64,000 nucleotides of DNA from Bdellovibrio bacteriovorus str. Tiberius. GTDB taxonomy: Bacteria > Bdellovibrionota > Bdellovibrionia > Bdellovibrionales > Bdellovibrionaceae. The notes beneath the pieces are model-generated. The model searched no databases and was not told the DNA's origin. It saw only the letters and a program-made list of their open reading frames with translations. The stretch lies in assembly GCF_000317895.1 (NCBI RefSeq), contig NC_019567.1, positions 3,720,001-3,784,000 of the forward strand, in the 5' to 3' direction. A program made the position numbers and the translations under genes. This document shows, piece by piece, positions 52,778-62,027 of this stretch (its first letter is position 1; each line of letters opens with the position of its first letter).

Positions 52778-53578
52778 TCAATCCCACTCGGGTGCAAACG
52801 GCGGATTGGCCAGTCGCCCCGCGGAATCCAGTCTGGCAATAAGTTCTTTTTCTTCCGCACTTAAAAGACCCCGACGCGCCTGCAGATTCTTTTGCAGGTT
52901 CTGTCTTTTGGTAGACGACGGGATCACAACCATATCCTGATCCATCAGCCAGGATAAAACCACGTCGGCCGCAGTCACACCATGACGGTCTGCGATCTTC
53001 AGCAGCACTTCATCTTTCATGACCTTCCCATAAGCCAGAGGCATATAGGCTGTGACCGTCACCCCTACTGACTTCAAATAATCCACCAGCCTGCGGTTTT
53101 GTAAATACGGGTGAACCTCGATCTGATTGGTAAAGATGTTTTTTGCGCCCACAATTTCTACGACTTTCTTCATTTCACTGACCGGGAAATTGGAAACCCC
53201 GATCTCTTTGGTCAGCCCCTGGGATTTGGCCTGCATCAAAGCTTCGAGAGTCTCCGCCAGCGGCACCTTTCCCTCCGGGGAAGGCCAGTGAATCAATACC
53301 AAATCCACATAATCGGTTTGCAGCTTCTGAAGACTTTCTTTCAGGCTGGGAATCAGACGTTCTTTGGACAAATTCTCTGTCCAGATTTTAGTGGTCAGAA
53401 AAACATCTGCACGAGAAATCTTACTTTCAGTCAGTACCTTTCCCACTTCGGCTTCATTATCATAGATCTGAGCGGTGTCGATATGGCGATAGCCCAGCTC
53501 AAGTCCCATTCTTACGGAATTTTCGGCGTCAGCTCCCTTAAGGCGAAAGGTTCCCAGTCCGATTTGTGGTATTTTCAT
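52778..53578 (-). CDS. Aldo/keto reductase
   Basis: 266 residues. NADPH-dependent oxidoreductase. Family marks: 'RHIDTAQIYDNEAEVGKVL' (catalytic Asp-Tyr-... in this order with Asp33, Tyr), 'VDLVLIHWPSP' (catalytic His), 'GVSNFPVSEM', and 'VVIPSSTKRQNLQKNLQ' (cofactor-binding). The length suits the short bacterial 2,5-diketogluconate reductase-like group. Substrate unknown. Separated by only 16 bp from the SRPBCC stop on the opposite strand. Confidence 0.9.
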   Translation of the reverse strand: MKIPQIGLGTFRLKGADAENSVRMGLELGYRHIDTAQIYDNEAEVGKVLTESKISRADVFLTTKIWTENLSKERLIPSLKESLQKLQTDYVDLVLIHWPSPEGKVPLAETLEALMQAKSQGLTKEIGVSNFPVSEMKKVVEIVGAKNIFTNQIEVHPYLQNRRLVDYLKSVGVTVTAYMPLAYGKVMKDEVLLKIADRHGVTAADVVLSWLMDQDMVVIPSSTKRQNLQKNLQARRGLLSAEEKELIARLDSAGRLANPPFAPEWD

Positions 53579-53775
53579 AAGGTTCTCCTGTTCAAAGATA
53601 CGTTTTGATAAGACTAATTTAGCACTTTCACTGTTGCTGATTCAGACCTAAAACCGCAATTGATCTTTGACTGCAGATCAATAATCCCTTTAGGAATCCT
53701 TAGCGAATACCGAGCCCAGGTCAGCTTTCATCACTGTGCTTGCGCAAACTCACCAGCAGGCGTAGCTTCGGGACT

Positions 53776-54966
53776 ATGAACACGGACACTGCACACCCTA
53801 CCTTAACTCGCGGCTTGGTCCTGCTTCTGATGGCTGCCGTCGGAATCATCGTTGCCAACTTATATTATGCTCAACCCATCACCGCCATGATCAGTCAGGC
53901 ACTGGGACTGGATCCCAGCGCTGCGGGTCTTGTCGTAACCCTTACTCAGATCGGATACGGACTGGGAGTTTTGCTGATTGTGCCTTTGGGTGACATCATC
54001 GAAAATCGCCGTCTGGTTCTGACCATGATGGGGATTGCAGTCCTGGGTGTTTTGGGATTGGCCTTTGCCTCGCAACTGACACCCTACTTTATCGCGGCTT
54101 TTGCCACGGGCCTTGGGGCTTCGACAGTGCAGATCCTTGTGCCCTACACGGCGCACTTTGCTCCGGAGATAAAACGCGGTCAGGTCGTCGGCAGTCTGAT
54201 GAGCGGGTTGATGATCGGGATTATGCTGTCGCGTCCGATTTCAAGTCTGTTAACGGATTTGTTTTCCTGGCATGCAGTGTTTGTTCTTTCCGCGGCGCTA
54301 ATGACCGTGCTGGCGGTCGTTCTTTACAAAGTCATGCCCGAGCGTCATCCCGAAAACAAGAATCTGCACTATTTTGATTTGCTAAAATCCATGGGGCGAC
54401 TGTTTGTAGAAACACCAGTGGTTCGTCGGCGCGGGGCTTATCAGGCCTGCATGTTCGGAGCATTCTGTCTGTTCTGGACGGCGAGTCCCCTGTTGCTGGC
54501 AGGGCCGAAATTCAATCTGTCCCAATCAGCGATTGCGATCTTTGCCCTGGTCGGAGTTTCCGGCGCCGTGATTGCACCAATTGCGGGGAAAGCCGCCGAC
54601 AAAGGTCACAGCCGTATTGCCACCATGATTGCTATGATCATCTCGGCCTTTTCATTCCTGCTAAGTCATTTCTTTGAAGGTGGCTCTACTGCAGCTTTGG
54701 CGGCACTGGTGGCTTCAGCCATCTTGCTGGATGCCGGAATCACCGCAAATCTGGTGATGGGCCAAAGGGCGATCTTTTCCTTAAAGGCAGAATACCGCAG
54801 CCGCTTGAATGGACTCTTTATCGCAACAATTTTTGTGGGAGGAGCAGTAGGCTCTACATTAGGTGCGTGGGCTTACGCCCGTGGCGGCTGGGAGCTGACA
54901 TCGTGGGTGGGGTTCCTGATGCCAGCCCTCGCCTTTGCTTACTTCCTTACTGAAAAGAAGTCCTAG
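53776..54966 (+). CDS. MFS transporter (YgaY/AraJ-like)
   Basis: 396 residues from ATG 53776. Twelve membrane helices, with the MFS motif 'PLGDIIENRRLVLTMM' between helices 2 and 3 and 'GKAADKGHSR' between 8 and 9. The start 'ANLYYAQPITAMISQALGLDPSAAGLVVTLTQIGYGLGVLLIVPLGD' is characteristic of a DHA1-type branch of drug or sugar-efflux proteins. Substrate unknown. Converges with the zinc-ribbon gene with 4 bp overlap. Confidence 0.88.
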   Translation: MNTDTAHPTLTRGLVLLLMAAVGIIVANLYYAQPITAMISQALGLDPSAAGLVVTLTQIGYGLGVLLIVPLGDIIENRRLVLTMMGIAVLGVLGLAFASQLTPYFIAAFATGLGASTVQILVPYTAHFAPEIKRGQVVGSLMSGLMIGIMLSRPISSLLTDLFSWHAVFVLSAALMTVLAVVLYKVMPERHPENKNLHYFDLLKSMGRLFVETPVVRRRGAYQACMFGAFCLFWTASPLLLAGPKFNLSQSAIAIFALVGVSGAVIAPIAGKAADKGHSRIATMIAMIISAFSFLLSHFFEGGSTAALAALVASAILLDAGITANLVMGQRAIFSLKAEYRSRLNGLFIATIFVGGAVGSTLGAWAYARGGWELTSWVGFLMPALAFAYFLTEKKS

Positions 54967-55229
54967 TCGAACAGCTCTTCCAGGAATGATTTTCTGCGCT
55001 TGTACGGCTTCTGATACTGATATGGCTGCTGCTGGTACTGAGGGGGTTGTTGATGTTGAACAACCTCTTCGCGTTTTGAAGCCGCATCATATTCTGCGGA
55101 TCTTTCGATGATCTTATCAAGCTCTCCGCGATCCAGCCAGATGCCGCGGCATTCAGGGCAATAGTCAATTTCGATCCCTTTGCGTTCAGAGATCACAAGA
55201 TTTGGTTCTTTGCAGTTTGGACATTTCAT
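54963..55229 (-). CDS. TFIIB-type zinc-ribbon protein
   Basis: 88 residues. N-terminal zinc ribbon 'MKCPNCKEPNLVISERKGIEIDYCPECRGIWLDRGELDKII', with two Cys-x2-Cys pairs, is the zf-TFIIB family. The C-terminal half is rich in Gln, Tyr and Pro (QHQQPPQYQQQPYQYQKPYK). Small bacterial proteins of this kind are common and of unknown role. It overlaps the MFS gene by 4 bp. Confidence 0.88.
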   Translation of the reverse strand: MKCPNCKEPNLVISERKGIEIDYCPECRGIWLDRGELDKIIERSAEYDAASKREEVVQHQQPPQYQQQPYQYQKPYKRRKSFLEELFD

Positions 55230-55421
55230 ATTTTCTGCCTCCTGATGAATTCAATGTAGCTCAGGGCAGTTCATTTTAAAAATCGATAAACTTAATCAAG
55301 ATGTTTGCTTAAAACAAAGTCTATGCAGGGATTTCATGCTGTCATTGTACTAAATTCCCGCTGAAAGCTTGAACTTAACCCGTCCCTCGTTGAACATGGA
55401 AATTCAAACTGAGGTGCCCTT

Positions 55422-55832
55422 ATGAATGTCAAAGACAGCGAATTCAAAGCCCTGCTGGAAAAGTACAAAAAATTCTCTGTGTACGGGCTAAGTCCTGACG
55501 CCACCAAAGCCAGTCACTATGTTCCCGCGTATATGCGAGATCACGGCTGGGATATGGTGGGCACTTACCCAAAAAAGCATGAAGCTGGTGGATTCAGAAT
55601 ATATGGCAGCCTTGCTGACGTTCCCGCTGAATATCGCAAGTTTGTGGATGTATTTCGCAGCTCTGACCGTATTGACGAAGTCGTGGATGAAGCCCTGGCC
55701 GTGGGTGGAGTGGAAGTGCTATGGCTGCAACTGGGCATTGCCAATCCCGAGGCTGAAGCCCGCGCCGAAAAGGCCGGGATCAAAGTTGTTTCCAACCGCT
55801 GCCTGATCATCGAACACAAGAAATACTTCTGA
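55422..55832 (+). CDS. CoA-binding domain protein (YccU-like)
   Basis: 136 residues from ATG 55422, after GAGGTG. 'FSVYGLSPDATKASHYVPAYMRDHGWDMVGTYPKKHEAGGFRIYGSLADVP' and 'WLQLGIANPEAEARAEKAGIKVVSNRCLIIEHKKY' match the stand-alone succinyl-CoA synthetase-like CoA-binding fold. Ligand CoA is expected by family. The stop is directly adjacent to the converging gene's stop. Confidence 0.9.
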   Translation: MNVKDSEFKALLEKYKKFSVYGLSPDATKASHYVPAYMRDHGWDMVGTYPKKHEAGGFRIYGSLADVPAEYRKFVDVFRSSDRIDEVVDEALAVGGVEVLWLQLGIANPEAEARAEKAGIKVVSNRCLIIEHKKYF

Positions 55833-56723
55833 TTAGGCCGCCTGCTTCACCGAAGCAGGCTGACGAAGGTGATTTTTCAGATCTTTCTTCAAGGCAATAA
55901 AAAGCTTTTCTTCAAGATTGTCCACCAAGGCATGAAGCTTTTTATCGTGCAGTCCAAACCGCTTGCGGGCCGGATCACTTAGAACACTGACTAACAGACT
56001 GCACACGGTCAGTAAGGTGCCGACCGCCAAGGTCGCCATCACCACCTGCGTATTTGTCGGGGCCGGTGGAAACACTCCGTAAAAAACCGAGCCCACTTTT
56101 TCACCCAGGAAGAAATTCGAAGAAGCTTTTTCCCGGGCCATCTTACCGGCGATGCGGCTGCCCAACCCCATGATTCCCAGGGACTTATCCCCAAAATAGA
56201 TCCAACCCGCAGCCAAGGTTAACAGGGAGCTGCAGATGTCATTGATCATAGCCTGACTGGACGTATACTTTTCAATTTCTTTCAGCACTTCACTGCGAAT
56301 CTTGCGCTGATTCAACTCCACAGTGCCCGAGGCCACCATGGGACCCAAGACGGGATCTTTGCGAACGTAGTCCATCAGGATACCTTCGCCCACAAGCTCT
56401 GTTGCAATCAGCTTTTCAATGTCTTTCTGATAGCCCGTCTTAAAACTTGCCGGAAGAATATCGATAATGGGATTCAGCGCGGGCCAGCCCATTTTATCAG
56501 ACGTCTCTACCGCCTTTTTTAACATCAAGTAAGGGATCGACCAAAGCGCATTCACCGGACTTAACAGCAGATCCAACGGCAAGTGCCTTTTCTGAATCTG
56601 AATGGATTCAGACACTGAGAAATGCTTTTCAATGAAGGGGGCGATATGCTGCTTTCTGTCCGCGGCGAATTTTTCAATGCAGTCGTCAATGGCGCCCAGA
56701 ACTGGCGCTGCTCTTTGATCCAT
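55833..56723 (-). CDS. DUF6635-like membrane-associated hypothetical protein
   Basis: 296 residues, AGGAG before ATG. N-terminal helix-rich region ('DDCIEKFAADRKQHIAPFIEKHFSVSESIQIQKRHLPLDLLLSPVNALWSIPYLMLKKAVETSDKMG') recalls DUF6635 (weak call). Two hydrophobic stretches near residues 165-185 and 225-250 may be membrane helices. A long C-terminal amphipathic region follows. Function unknown. Confidence 0.65.
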   Translation of the reverse strand: MDQRAAPVLGAIDDCIEKFAADRKQHIAPFIEKHFSVSESIQIQKRHLPLDLLLSPVNALWSIPYLMLKKAVETSDKMGWPALNPIIDILPASFKTGYQKDIEKLIATELVGEGILMDYVRKDPVLGPMVASGTVELNQRKIRSEVLKEIEKYTSSQAMINDICSSLLTLAAGWIYFGDKSLGIMGLGSRIAGKMAREKASSNFFLGEKVGSVFYGVFPPAPTNTQVVMATLAVGTLLTVCSLLVSVLSDPARKRFGLHDKKLHALVDNLEEKLFIALKKDLKNHLRQPASVKQAA

Positions 56724-56871
56724 GAGGAATCTCCTGAATCCATTCTGACAAATTTTCTGCAGGAAAAGGATTAATTCTCTGGCTTGTCGAGATCCCTGAT
56801 CCGAATCTCGTTTTAAAACAGGCCGTCCAGCAGGAAAGACAATGAATCTGTCGACCTTTCAGCCACTATCT

Positions 56872-57408
56872 TTAAAATAAATACTGAAGCGAGAATCCGG
56901 AAGACACATAGTATTGCAGATCGCGATTGGAATTGTTAAACAGCGCGATCACCCCGTTATCAAAGATACGGATGCGATAAGCCAGGCCAATCCGGCTGGG
57001 CATAAAGGTGTACGTTGTTCCAAATTCCAAACCATAACGAAGCGCGGTCCAGTCATAGTATTCCGGGTAAGGATATTTATCCGGAGACTTCATAAAGTAG
57101 TGGTCCTGATCCAAAGAGTACGCCGTGAAAAAGCCAAACTGCAAGGGCCGCCACATGTCTTCACCGACCGGACTATTCCAGCGGGAATAGCGATAGACGA
57201 AGTTTGTTTGATAATAGGTTTGATCATCCAGTGGGTAAGCCCCCACTGAAAAATCCACGGCATGCTCTGGTTCCCATTCGTAACTGACACCCGCGGCGAC
57301 CGTTCCCATGAAACCGGCACGCTCAACAAGTGCACGCCAGTCCCCGGCCTGCGCCGAAAGACCCAACAGCAACATCACGACGAAAAGACCTATTTGATGT
57401 TTTCGCAT
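56872..57408 (-). CDS. Predicted outer-membrane barrel
   Basis: 178 residues from ATG 57408 (AGGAG upstream). Signal peptide MRKHQIGLFVVMLLLGLSAQAG, then aromatic-rich strands ('HAVDFSVGAYPLDDQTYYQTNFVYRYSRW', 'WRPLQFGFFTAYSLDQDHYF', 'ALRYGLEFGTTYTFMP', 'YYVSSGFSLQYLF') ending in Phe. Likely an 8-stranded outer-membrane barrel. It is the third gene of a minus-strand operon, overlapping the metallophosphoesterase gene by 19 bp. Confidence 0.7.
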   Translation of the reverse strand: MRKHQIGLFVVMLLLGLSAQAGDWRALVERAGFMGTVAAGVSYEWEPEHAVDFSVGAYPLDDQTYYQTNFVYRYSRWNSPVGEDMWRPLQFGFFTAYSLDQDHYFMKSPDKYPYPEYYDWTALRYGLEFGTTYTFMPSRIGLAYRIRIFDNGVIALFNNSNRDLQYYVSSGFSLQYLF

Positions 57409-58202
57409 GTGGTTACTCCTGTATCCATACGTTTCACACAGAACTGCCCGGCTTGCACCGTGATCGTCAGCCAATGAGTGCCGTCATCACCCGCCACCCG
57501 TCCACATTGCATCATGATGGTGTCATGATCCTTCGAAAGATCATAAACGTGGTTGTGACCGTTAAAGATCACCTTCACCCTTGGATGTTCGATCACATAG
57601 CCCAGGATCGTGGCATCGTCATTGAAATAGCGCTCGTTATCGCGCAACTGCACGTGCGAAAAGATCATGATGTTTTTGCCGGTTTCATCCACGCGGTCCT
57701 TCAACCACTGCGGATCAAATTCACCGGGATTTTCAAGATTGTTCGAATTAAAGAAAATGTATCTATAGGTCACCGACTCGAAATAGAAATTCGATTTCCC
57801 GAAAGCCTTGCGATAAAGCTTTGGCCCCGCTCCGATGGAATCGTGATTTCCCACCGCATTGATGTTGATCTGATCCAGACGGCCGATGGCTTCGATAAAT
57901 TCATCGTATTCCAGATTGTAGGCCGAATTGGTGAAATCCCCCAAACCCGCAACAAAATCAAGATCGGTGGCCTGATTCATCTGATAAGCCATCTTGTCCG
58001 TGGCCTTGTAGTTTTGATGGGGATCAGAGAACACCCCAATACGAATCACACCGTCGCCTTCAATGTCCCCCAGACGACTGATGGCGATTTCGTTCAAATT
58101 GCGTTCGGGTCGCAGCAAGTTGTCTGAAAACGGCGAATCCACAAATGGCGCGCAGGAACTGGTCAGTACAAATGCCGAAAGATAGAAGGCCCACTTCATC
58201 AT
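57390..58202 (-). CDS. Lipoprotein metallophosphoesterase
   Basis: 270 residues; signal peptide ends in a lipobox-like 'VLTSSCAPF'. The calcineurin-like phosphoesterase motifs are in order: 'GVFSDPHQN' (Asp-x-His), 'VAGLGDFTN' (GD), 'NAVGNHDSIG' (GNHD), 'MIFSHVQL' (His), and 'VIFNGHNHVYDL' (GHNH). They bind two metal ions. Substrate could be nucleotides, phospholipids or phosphoproteins in the periplasm. Middle gene of a three-gene minus-strand operon with overlapping ends (4 bp and 19 bp). Confidence 0.9.
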   Translation of the reverse strand: MMKWAFYLSAFVLTSSCAPFVDSPFSDNLLRPERNLNEIAISRLGDIEGDGVIRIGVFSDPHQNYKATDKMAYQMNQATDLDFVAGLGDFTNSAYNLEYDEFIEAIGRLDQININAVGNHDSIGAGPKLYRKAFGKSNFYFESVTYRYIFFNSNNLENPGEFDPQWLKDRVDETGKNIMIFSHVQLRDNERYFNDDATILGYVIEHPRVKVIFNGHNHVYDLSKDHDTIMMQCGRVAGDDGTHWLTITVQAGQFCVKRMDTGVTTCENIK

Positions 58203-59164
58203 AGTCTGAACTCCACGCCCAAACGGCCATAGAAGTCGTTTTTGATTGTGGTCACTTTTGAGTTTGGAACATAAATGCGCTCAGATTCATACAATCGACG
58301 ATCCACGGCCGCTCCCAGAGCGAAAGACACTCCCGTTTCCGGGGTTACAAATTTCTTCAAAGCCCCTTCCGCGAAGATCTCTTGATAGTACAACCGGTCC
58401 GCGTCGTCTTTGCGCGTGTCAAACATGTAAGACCGTACGGTCAGCGCGGTTCTGGCCTGGAAGACGAAACCGTGATCCATATTCTTGCTTGTTGCCAACT
58501 TCACCCCAAATGGAGTCAGACTGAAATTCGTCACCCACTCTTCTGTAGCACCCCATTCCAGCATCAGGAATGGCAAACCGACACTGAAACGAAAACCGGG
58601 CCAGATATCCTGAATCACCCCGATGAACGGATACGGCAGACCGTTATAAATCCCACGATTGTCCGACTGATTCACCGCAAAGATCCAGTGATAATCATTG
58701 CCCGTCACCATTCGGTAAGAAATCGTCCCGTCGAAATAGTCATTGCGTGGCGCCCCCCAGGGAACGTCACTGGCGGTGGCGTAAGAGGCAAATACACTCA
58801 TCATACTGCCGCTGGCGAAAACTTTGCGCACCCCAAAACCCGCGCCCTGGTTCTGCAAAGCGGTTCCGATGAAGATGTTTTCCCCGCCAAGATTGAACTG
58901 CGCGCGTCCCAGCTGAAGATTTTCATCAAAGATCCGGGCCGAAGCACTCCAGGTTTCGCTTTTATAAATGGGAATCAGAATATCACCACTGAAAATTCGC
59001 ACGGGCGAATCCTTGTACGTGTATGGCGAAGACCAAAGATCCGAACGGAAATCAAAGATCAATCGCAGATTGTCTTCTTCAATCGTAGGGATATTTCCCA
59101 AAGGAGCGCCCCAACATGGTTGCAGCGCCAGCATCGTTAAAAGGGGTATCAGACGTTTAAGCAC
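58199..59164 (-). CDS. Predicted outer-membrane barrel (GTG start)
   Basis: 321 residues starting at GTG 59164, chosen because the signal peptide (MLKRLIPLLTMLALQPCWGAP) begins there; no clear ribosome site. Long strands: 'DNLRLIFDFRSDLWSS', 'SWSASARIFDENLQLGRAQFNLGG', 'FRFSVGLPFLMLEWGATEEW', 'GLGVEFRL' type end. It heads the operon that continues with the metallophosphoesterase lipoprotein. Role unknown. Confidence 0.68.
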   Translation of the reverse strand: MLKRLIPLLTMLALQPCWGAPLGNIPTIEEDNLRLIFDFRSDLWSSPYTYKDSPVRIFSGDILIPIYKSETWSASARIFDENLQLGRAQFNLGGENIFIGTALQNQGAGFGVRKVFASGSMMSVFASYATASDVPWGAPRNDYFDGTISYRMVTGNDYHWIFAVNQSDNRGIYNGLPYPFIGVIQDIWPGFRFSVGLPFLMLEWGATEEWVTNFSLTPFGVKLATSKNMDHGFVFQARTALTVRSYMFDTRKDDADRLYYQEIFAEGALKKFVTPETGVSFALGAAVDRRLYESERIYVPNSKVTTIKNDFYGRLGVEFRL

Positions 59165-59212
59165 ATATCAGTTTTAGAGTTGCTGTAAACATCAGTCAAT
59201 GGATAGAACCGA

Positions 59213-60568
59213 TTAAAACGCTGCTCTCTGACAGCCTGTCAGGCGGCGAAGTTGCGCCAGCTGGTAAGCTCCGAAGACTCCGTTGAACAGACAGCGAATC
59301 AGCGGATCTTCGACCACATCCACTTCAGCCACGGCAGAACTTAGTTCGGCGACAAAATCAAAATCATTAATCCGCATATACATGGATGTTAATGTCTCGC
59401 CTGCCTGCAAAGCCGCGTGCAGCTTGTAAAGGGCCACTTCGGTTGCCCATGCAATGTTGCCTCTGGCTTCCGTCAGCCTTTCGATCTCGGACCCGTGGAC
59501 CTGATAAAAGAATTCCTGTCCTTGACCTTCATGATCAAAGACGGAAAGCCGCCACAGACGAGGCTTTTCAAAGTAGACATCTTCAGGGGCCGCCATCGAG
59601 CGGTACTTTTCCAAAAGTCCTCGTTGGCAGTATTCAAGCACACTGCGGGTTTGTTCGGGCGTTAATGCCGGAAAGTGCTTAGCCATTTCAGAGGTTTTTG
59701 GCGGAACCAGGTTCGGCTGATAGTCATAATCGACATCCTGCGGACCCACAGGCGTTATCCACGGAAGCGATTCCGAGGATTGAACCCCGCCATGATCCAG
59801 CACAATGCTGCATGACGGATTCAGGCGCACCACTTGCGCTTGAGGCAATAATGCTTTGATCTGAGTTTGAAAACCCGCATAGGACACGGGAAAAAAGGCG
59901 TGATTGTACCAAGACCAGCTTTCCATGGAAAACTGGCAGGAACTTGGGATCACGAAACGAGGATTGAGCGCCTTTATCTGTTCGGCCCACTCTTCCGGGA
60001 TCAAGCCATCGGAAGGGACGGCATTTCTTGGAGCGATCACTTCAATTTCACGCATCGTCTGAAAAGGCCACATCACCAGATCCCACGGGGCCTGATCACG
60101 CAACAAATCCAAGGTGTCATAGTCAATCCAGGAATCCACGACATTCAGAATGTTTAAACCCTTGGCCTTGATCTGAAACAAGGAATCCACATCCGCATCC
60201 AAAGCCCGGCGCGGAATGACTTCAAATTCACCTATTCTAACTGGCGTATTCAACGCCAAAGAATTCACATTGGTAAATCCCAGCTGACGAATCCAATCAA
60301 AGATTTCGTCAAAAACACAGTACATGTAAATCGGAGTGGTTCGATCCAGCAGATTCAAACTGTCCAAGGAACAATGATCATCATGGTAATGGGAAATAAA
60401 AACAGCGGAAAACTTCAGCTCGCGAATCTGCTCTTGGTCAAACTCGACAGCAGGAAAAGCATGGCAGTTACGACTGAAGGGATTTTCAAAGATCGTATCA
60501 AAGGCTAAGCGCGTGCCCTCGCACTCAAAGACGTAACCGGCATGAAGGATTCGGGAAACTTTCACCAT
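59213..60568 (-). CDS. MBL-fold metallohydrolase with long C-terminal extension
   Basis: 451 residues. The N-terminal ~230 residues have a metallo-beta-lactamase fold: 'ILHAGYVFECEGTRLAFD' and the HxHxDH motif in 'VFISHYHDDHCSLDSL', with later 'DLVMWPFQTM' and 'FVIPSSCQFS'. The C-terminal 200 residues have no recognised domain ('FDHEGQGQEFFYQVHGSEIERLT' type) and may be SCP2-like. No signal peptide. Such proteins hydrolyse esters, thioesters or nucleic acids; the substrate is unknown. Confidence 0.8.
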   Translation of the reverse strand: MVKVSRILHAGYVFECEGTRLAFDTIFENPFSRNCHAFPAVEFDQEQIRELKFSAVFISHYHDDHCSLDSLNLLDRTTPIYMYCVFDEIFDWIRQLGFTNVNSLALNTPVRIGEFEVIPRRALDADVDSLFQIKAKGLNILNVVDSWIDYDTLDLLRDQAPWDLVMWPFQTMREIEVIAPRNAVPSDGLIPEEWAEQIKALNPRFVIPSSCQFSMESWSWYNHAFFPVSYAGFQTQIKALLPQAQVVRLNPSCSIVLDHGGVQSSESLPWITPVGPQDVDYDYQPNLVPPKTSEMAKHFPALTPEQTRSVLEYCQRGLLEKYRSMAAPEDVYFEKPRLWRLSVFDHEGQGQEFFYQVHGSEIERLTEARGNIAWATEVALYKLHAALQAGETLTSMYMRINDFDFVAELSSAVAEVDVVEDPLIRCLFNGVFGAYQLAQLRRLTGCQRAAF

Positions 60569-60655
60569 GGCAGTGTTCTATTACAGACCCGGGCCTTTGC
60601 CACGCGTTTTTGTGATATTTATAACTTATTGAAATTGCTTAATTTAATCGCAAAT

Positions 60656-60684
60656 TTGACAGATTCACCTAAGAGGTTTATATT
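60656..60684 (+). promoter_or_regulatory. Sigma-70-type promoter of the ArsR-SRPBCC operon
   Basis: TTGACA (60656-60661), spacer of 17 bp, TATATT (60679-60684): a near-consensus promoter. It is followed by overlapping palindromes TTAACT..AGTTAA (60684-60699) and GTTAATTAAC (60695-60704), good candidates for the ArsR operator. Confidence 0.75.
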
Positions 60685-60704
60685 TAACTTATTAGTTAAT
60701 TAAC
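60684..60704. promoter_or_regulatory. Putative ArsR operator
   Basis: TTAACT-TATT-AGTTAA is a perfect inverted repeat that touches the -10 box; GTTAATTAAC is a perfect 10-bp palindrome overlapping it. The position over the transcription start suits repression by the ArsR protein encoded just downstream. Confidence 0.6.
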
Positions 60705-60717
60705 CGATAGGTGTATT

Positions 60718-61083
60718 ATGCAAGACCATCTTAGCCTGACCTTTGCCGCTTTAGCAGACCCCACCCGCCGGGCGATGCTGGCTCAGCTTTCAAAAGGTGA
60801 AGCCAATGTGTCGGATCTGGCCAAGCCGTTTCTAAAAGAAATGAGCCTGCCTGCTGTCACCAAACATTTAAAGGTGCTGGAAAAAGCGGGCTTGATTACG
60901 AAATCCAAAGAAGCGCAGTGGCGCCCCTGCAAACTGAACGGCGATGGCTTGAAAGATGTCGCCGACTGGATGGAGCAATACCGCATCTTCTGGGAAGAAA
61001 GTCTTGATCGCTTAGATGCCTACTTAAAAACCGTCACTGTGAAAGAAAAACCGAAAGGGAAAAAACATGGCCGCAAAAAGTAA
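60718..61083 (+). CDS. ArsR-family transcriptional regulator
   Basis: 121 residues. Winged HTH: 'LSLTFAALADPTRRAMLAQLSKGEANVSDLAKPFLKEMSLPAVTKHLKVLEKAGLITKSKE'. No clear metal-binding Cys cluster, so it probably belongs to the metal-independent ArsR branch that is often coupled to AHSA1-type SRPBCC genes. Its 3' end overlaps the next gene by 17 bp, so the two proteins are coexpressed. The operator-like palindrome over its -10 box suggests autoregulation. Confidence 0.92.
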   Translation: MQDHLSLTFAALADPTRRAMLAQLSKGEANVSDLAKPFLKEMSLPAVTKHLKVLEKAGLITKSKEAQWRPCKLNGDGLKDVADWMEQYRIFWEESLDRLDAYLKTVTVKEKPKGKKHGRKK

Positions 61084-62020
61084 ATCCAACGAAATCAAAA
61101 TCACGCGAATTTACGATGCCCCGGTGAAAGCCGTATGGGATGCCTGGACGGATCCCGCCCAAGTTGCCAAATGGTGGGGTCCACGCGGATTCACAATCAC
61201 CACTCACAGCAAAGACCTGCGCCCCGGCGGCCATTGGGCTTACACCATGCATGGACCCGATGGAACCAACTGGGAAAATAAAACCATTTATCACGAAGTC
61301 GTAGAACGTTCGCGACTGGTGTACGATCACGGAGGCAACGATGACAGGCCTCCTCTGTTCCGTGTGACGGCCACATTCCAGGATGTTAAAGGCAAAACCA
61401 AGCTTGAAATGACCATGACTTTGCCAACTCCGGAAGCGGCACAGGAAACCAAAAAGTTTATCAAAGCTGCTGGCGGCAATTCCACTTGGGACCGTCTGGC
61501 GGAATATCTGGAAAAAGAATCTTCAGGCCACGAGACATTTGTGATCAACCGTTCGTTTGAAGCACCGATCAACACGGTATTTGAAATGTGGACGAATCCC
61601 GAACACTTTGCCAAATGGATTCCACCGACGGGGTTCACCATGAAATTCCTGCGTGCGGATATTAAAACTGGCGGCAGCACGCTTTGCATGATGACTAACG
61701 GACAGGGCGTCGAATTCTATAGTCGCGCTCATTATCTGGAAATCAATCGCCCGGATCGCATCGTGTACACGCAACAGTTCTGCGACAAGGATGAAAAACC
61801 ATCCCGTCACCCACTGGCGCCAACATGGCCCGAATCCATGAAAACCACGGTGCTTTTGACCGAGGAAGCTCCGGATGAAACCCGAGTCACAATCACCTGG
61901 GAAGCTCACGGGACTTGGACGAAAGAGGAACTGGCAACCTTTGTTCAGGGCCGCGCCGGAATGACGCAAGGATGGACTGGATCCTTCGACAAACTGGAAG
62001 ATTTACTGGCGAAAGAGTAA
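61067..62020 (+). CDS. Tandem AHSA1-type SRPBCC protein
   Basis: 317 residues; start overlaps the ArsR gene. Two AHSA1-like SRPBCC domains: residues ~5-145 ('EIKITRIYDAPVKAVWDAWTDPAQVAKWWGPRGFTIT', 'HWAYTMHGPDG') and ~160-310 ('FVINRSFEAPINTVFEMWTNPEHFAKWIPPTGFTMKF', 'TCMMTNGQGVEFYSRAHYLEI'-type region, 'RVTITWEAHGTW'). The duplication could give two ligand pockets. The link to ArsR suggests that its ligand regulates the repressor's operon. Confidence 0.88.
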   Translation: MAAKSKSNEIKITRIYDAPVKAVWDAWTDPAQVAKWWGPRGFTITTHSKDLRPGGHWAYTMHGPDGTNWENKTIYHEVVERSRLVYDHGGNDDRPPLFRVTATFQDVKGKTKLEMTMTLPTPEAAQETKKFIKAAGGNSTWDRLAEYLEKESSGHETFVINRSFEAPINTVFEMWTNPEHFAKWIPPTGFTMKFLRADIKTGGSTLCMMTNGQGVEFYSRAHYLEINRPDRIVYTQQFCDKDEKPSRHPLAPTWPESMKTTVLLTEEAPDETRVTITWEAHGTWTKEELATFVQGRAGMTQGWTGSFDKLEDLLAKE

Positions 62021-62027
62021 GAATGAG

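Noticed and set aside
57330-58127. 265-residue plus-strand frame opposite the metallophosphoesterase
   Set aside because: All five phosphoesterase motifs lie on the minus strand; the plus frame is a shadow.
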